A DNA stretch of 64,000 nucleotides from Paulownia fortunei (lineage: Eukaryota; Streptophyta; Magnoliopsida; Lamiales; Paulowniaceae): the NCBI GenBank assembly GCA_019321725.1, contig CM033110.1, positions 1,768,729 to 1,832,728 on the forward strand, in the 5' to 3' direction. Below, piece by piece: positions 62,401 to 64,000 of this stretch. The notes under the pieces were generated by a model. It was not told where the DNA came from and made no database searches. It saw only the letters and a program-made list of their open reading frames with translations. Both the position numbers and the translations under genes were made by a program. Numbering within the stretch: the stretch's first letter is position 1; each line of letters starts with the position of its first letter.

Positions 62401-63724
62401 CATGATTACTTGTTAGGCGTTTTCATGGATAGTAAGGTTTTTGGAATTAAGGAGTTGATTCCAAGCGAATTAATTAATTAGATTAATTGTTATTCATAAG
62501 TTGCAAATGTTGCAAACTCACTACCAGCTTAGTAGTGAACCTAAAAGGGTCACACATCTTTATGGAAAGTAACATTTCTAATTTTGAATTTTATCCAATG
62601 GTTGAAAATTAATTAATTAATACTGATTAATTAAATAATTAAGGGTTCTATTTAATTTAATGATTAAATTAAATTATTCAATTAAGTAACTGAATTATTT
62701 AATTGGACCTAATTTGATTAGGAAGCCCAAATGGAGTAAATTAAATTAATCAATTAGATTGATTAAATTGGGATCAAATCAATTGAATTGATTTGAGGAT
62801 TTTTGAGTCCAACCCCAAAATTAATGTGGATCACTTAAGAAGCCCATTAAAATATGAAGAGAATAAATTAAATAAATATAATTTATTTAATTAACATATT
62901 ATAGATAAATAAATATAGTGACCAATTTTTATGGGATAAAATCGGCCACTAAAATTTAATTTATGTATAAATATAATTATAGTATATATATATATATATA
63001 TGATATATATCTATCTTAATATTATTTTAAAAGTTCAAATTAATATCAACAATGTATGTAGACAATTTTGATGATTAATGTAGTCTCAAATTAGTCCACA
63101 TACAATAAGAGAGAGAAAAGAGAAGAGTTCTTGAAAGATTTGAAATTCTTCCAAAATAAGGTTTTGAAATAGTTCAAAATTGAAAAACTTTCCAAGAGTT
63201 GGAAAGGAATTAAAATTTTTAGCCCTATATATATGAGGGATGAAAATTACATAATCAATTTAAAAAAAAAATTGAACAAAAATTATTTTGTTTAAAATCT
63301 TCTATTTTTACTCTCCAAGAAAAAAAAATCAGTTTTTTGTTATTTTATTCATATTATTGTTTCAAGAATTTAAAGAATCAATCTTTATTATTCTTGAAAA
63401 TTTACTCCGATTCTAAATTAGTAAACAATTAAAAAGATACTAGCGAATCTTTTTGATTGGTGTTGTTTTTCCGTATTTTGGACTTGATAGTAGGGAGACA
63501 CTTGGATCTCTGCGAGTTCTGATAATCCAGGATAAGCAATTGATTGTTTCATTCCCTACAACAACCGGAGTGCATGAAAGGTATAATCCGATTTTATATT
63601 TATTTATTCACTTGAATAAGCGCAATCGTTAAAATCACTTTCGAATCAAATGAGTTAAATTTATGTTTGATAAAAAATTTAATTTTCCGATACGTATACC
63701 CCTGTAATTATAGCGAACCCAACA
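59437..63724. mobile_element. Permuted inverted duplication of two repeat blocks (A'-B'-A-B), LTR-like
   Basis: Block A' (59437-59990) is the reverse complement of A (about 61525-62082). Block B' (59991-61514) is the reverse complement of B (about 62084-63724). Shared words include GAGTAGGATGCCC/GCATCCTACTC, TTGCTTGACAATCACAA, and TTGTTGTAGGGAATGAA(G/A)CAATCAATT; the two blocks copy each other with moderate divergence. Outer and block-edge sequences are LTR-like: TGTTAGAG opens A', TGTTGGGTG opens B' on the minus strand, and CCCAACA closes B. No gag, pol, primer-binding site or transposase was seen, so the class is uncertain. ORFs shared by the A copies are low-complexity. Confidence 0.75.
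62983..63003. repeat. (TA)n run within block B
   Basis: About ten TA units. The corresponding place in block B' (about 60690) is shorter, so the copies differ by TA expansion. Confidence 0.8.
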
Positions 63725-64000
63725 TCAAGTTCCTCGGACACCCACAATCTTAGCACCATAAATTATTCAAGATCATGACAAAGAAATTACTATGCAGTAG
63801 AACATAAAAATTGAATGCCGCCCCCAATAGCAAATAAACCATTAACAAAAATTACATAAAAAGCAAATATCACATAATCAAATGGGGAGGGGGAGGGAGT
63901 GTCTTTCCCCATCACAAATTATACTTCTGCAGCAATACAACGATTTGAATAAATTGATTACACGAGGATGGTGTCTAATATCAATTCCAATTGCAAATGA
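63725..64000. other. Right edge, unassigned
   Basis: AT-rich with a GGGGAGGGGGAGGGAG tract at about 63883-63898. No ORF or repeat end was recognised. It may be flank of the repeat or the 3' UTR of a gene beyond the window. Confidence 0.3.

Overview
This is an AT-rich stretch of plant nuclear DNA. Spliced genes with GT-AG introns, plant protein families (MIPS, SOSEKI, FLZ, NEN), a plant snRNA promoter element and many MITE/hAT-type transposon relics point to a eudicot. The species cannot be named from sequence alone.

Left third (1-20.3 kb). The window opens in the last intron and last exon of a plastid prephenate/aspartate aminotransferase (PAT), followed on the same strand by a six-exon NEN-type DEDDh exonuclease gene. 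An intron of the NEN gene carries a local duplication that copies its own 3' splice site. On the minus strand lie a doubtful 68-codon ORF and a single-exon DnaJ/J20-like gene. After about 9 kb of intergenic DNA with MITEs, tandem duplications and TA microsatellites comes a complete ten-exon myo-inositol-1-phosphate synthase gene (510 aa).

Middle (20.3-45 kb). A minus-strand two-exon FLZ zinc-finger gene and a plus-strand five-exon SOSEKI polarity gene are separated by repeat-rich DNA. It holds three hAT-like non-autonomous elements (two with near-matching 8-bp target-site duplications), several recurring repeat families, long-TIR elements, a near-perfect hairpin and a Z-DNA-prone tract.

Right third (45-64 kb). 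This part is mostly anonymous repeats. At 56.9-59.2 kb there is an snRNA locus: an intact-looking U1 gene with a perfect plant upstream sequence element, an intact-looking U5 gene 0.5 kb downstream, and a U1 pseudogene 1.2 kb beyond that. Fragments of an LIL3 (light-harvesting-like) last exon follow the U1/U5 pair and the U1 pseudogene, suggesting an old segmental duplication of a U1-LIL3 unit. The window ends in a 4.3-kb inverted duplication of two repeat blocks in the permuted order A'-B'-A-B.

The genes do not form an operon or pathway. The only functionally linked group is the U1/U5 pair, both spliceosomal RNAs. I see no CRISPR, no tRNA and no bacterial features. The most notable items are the snRNA/LIL3 duplication, the permuted inverted repeat, and the duplicated splice acceptor in the NEN gene.
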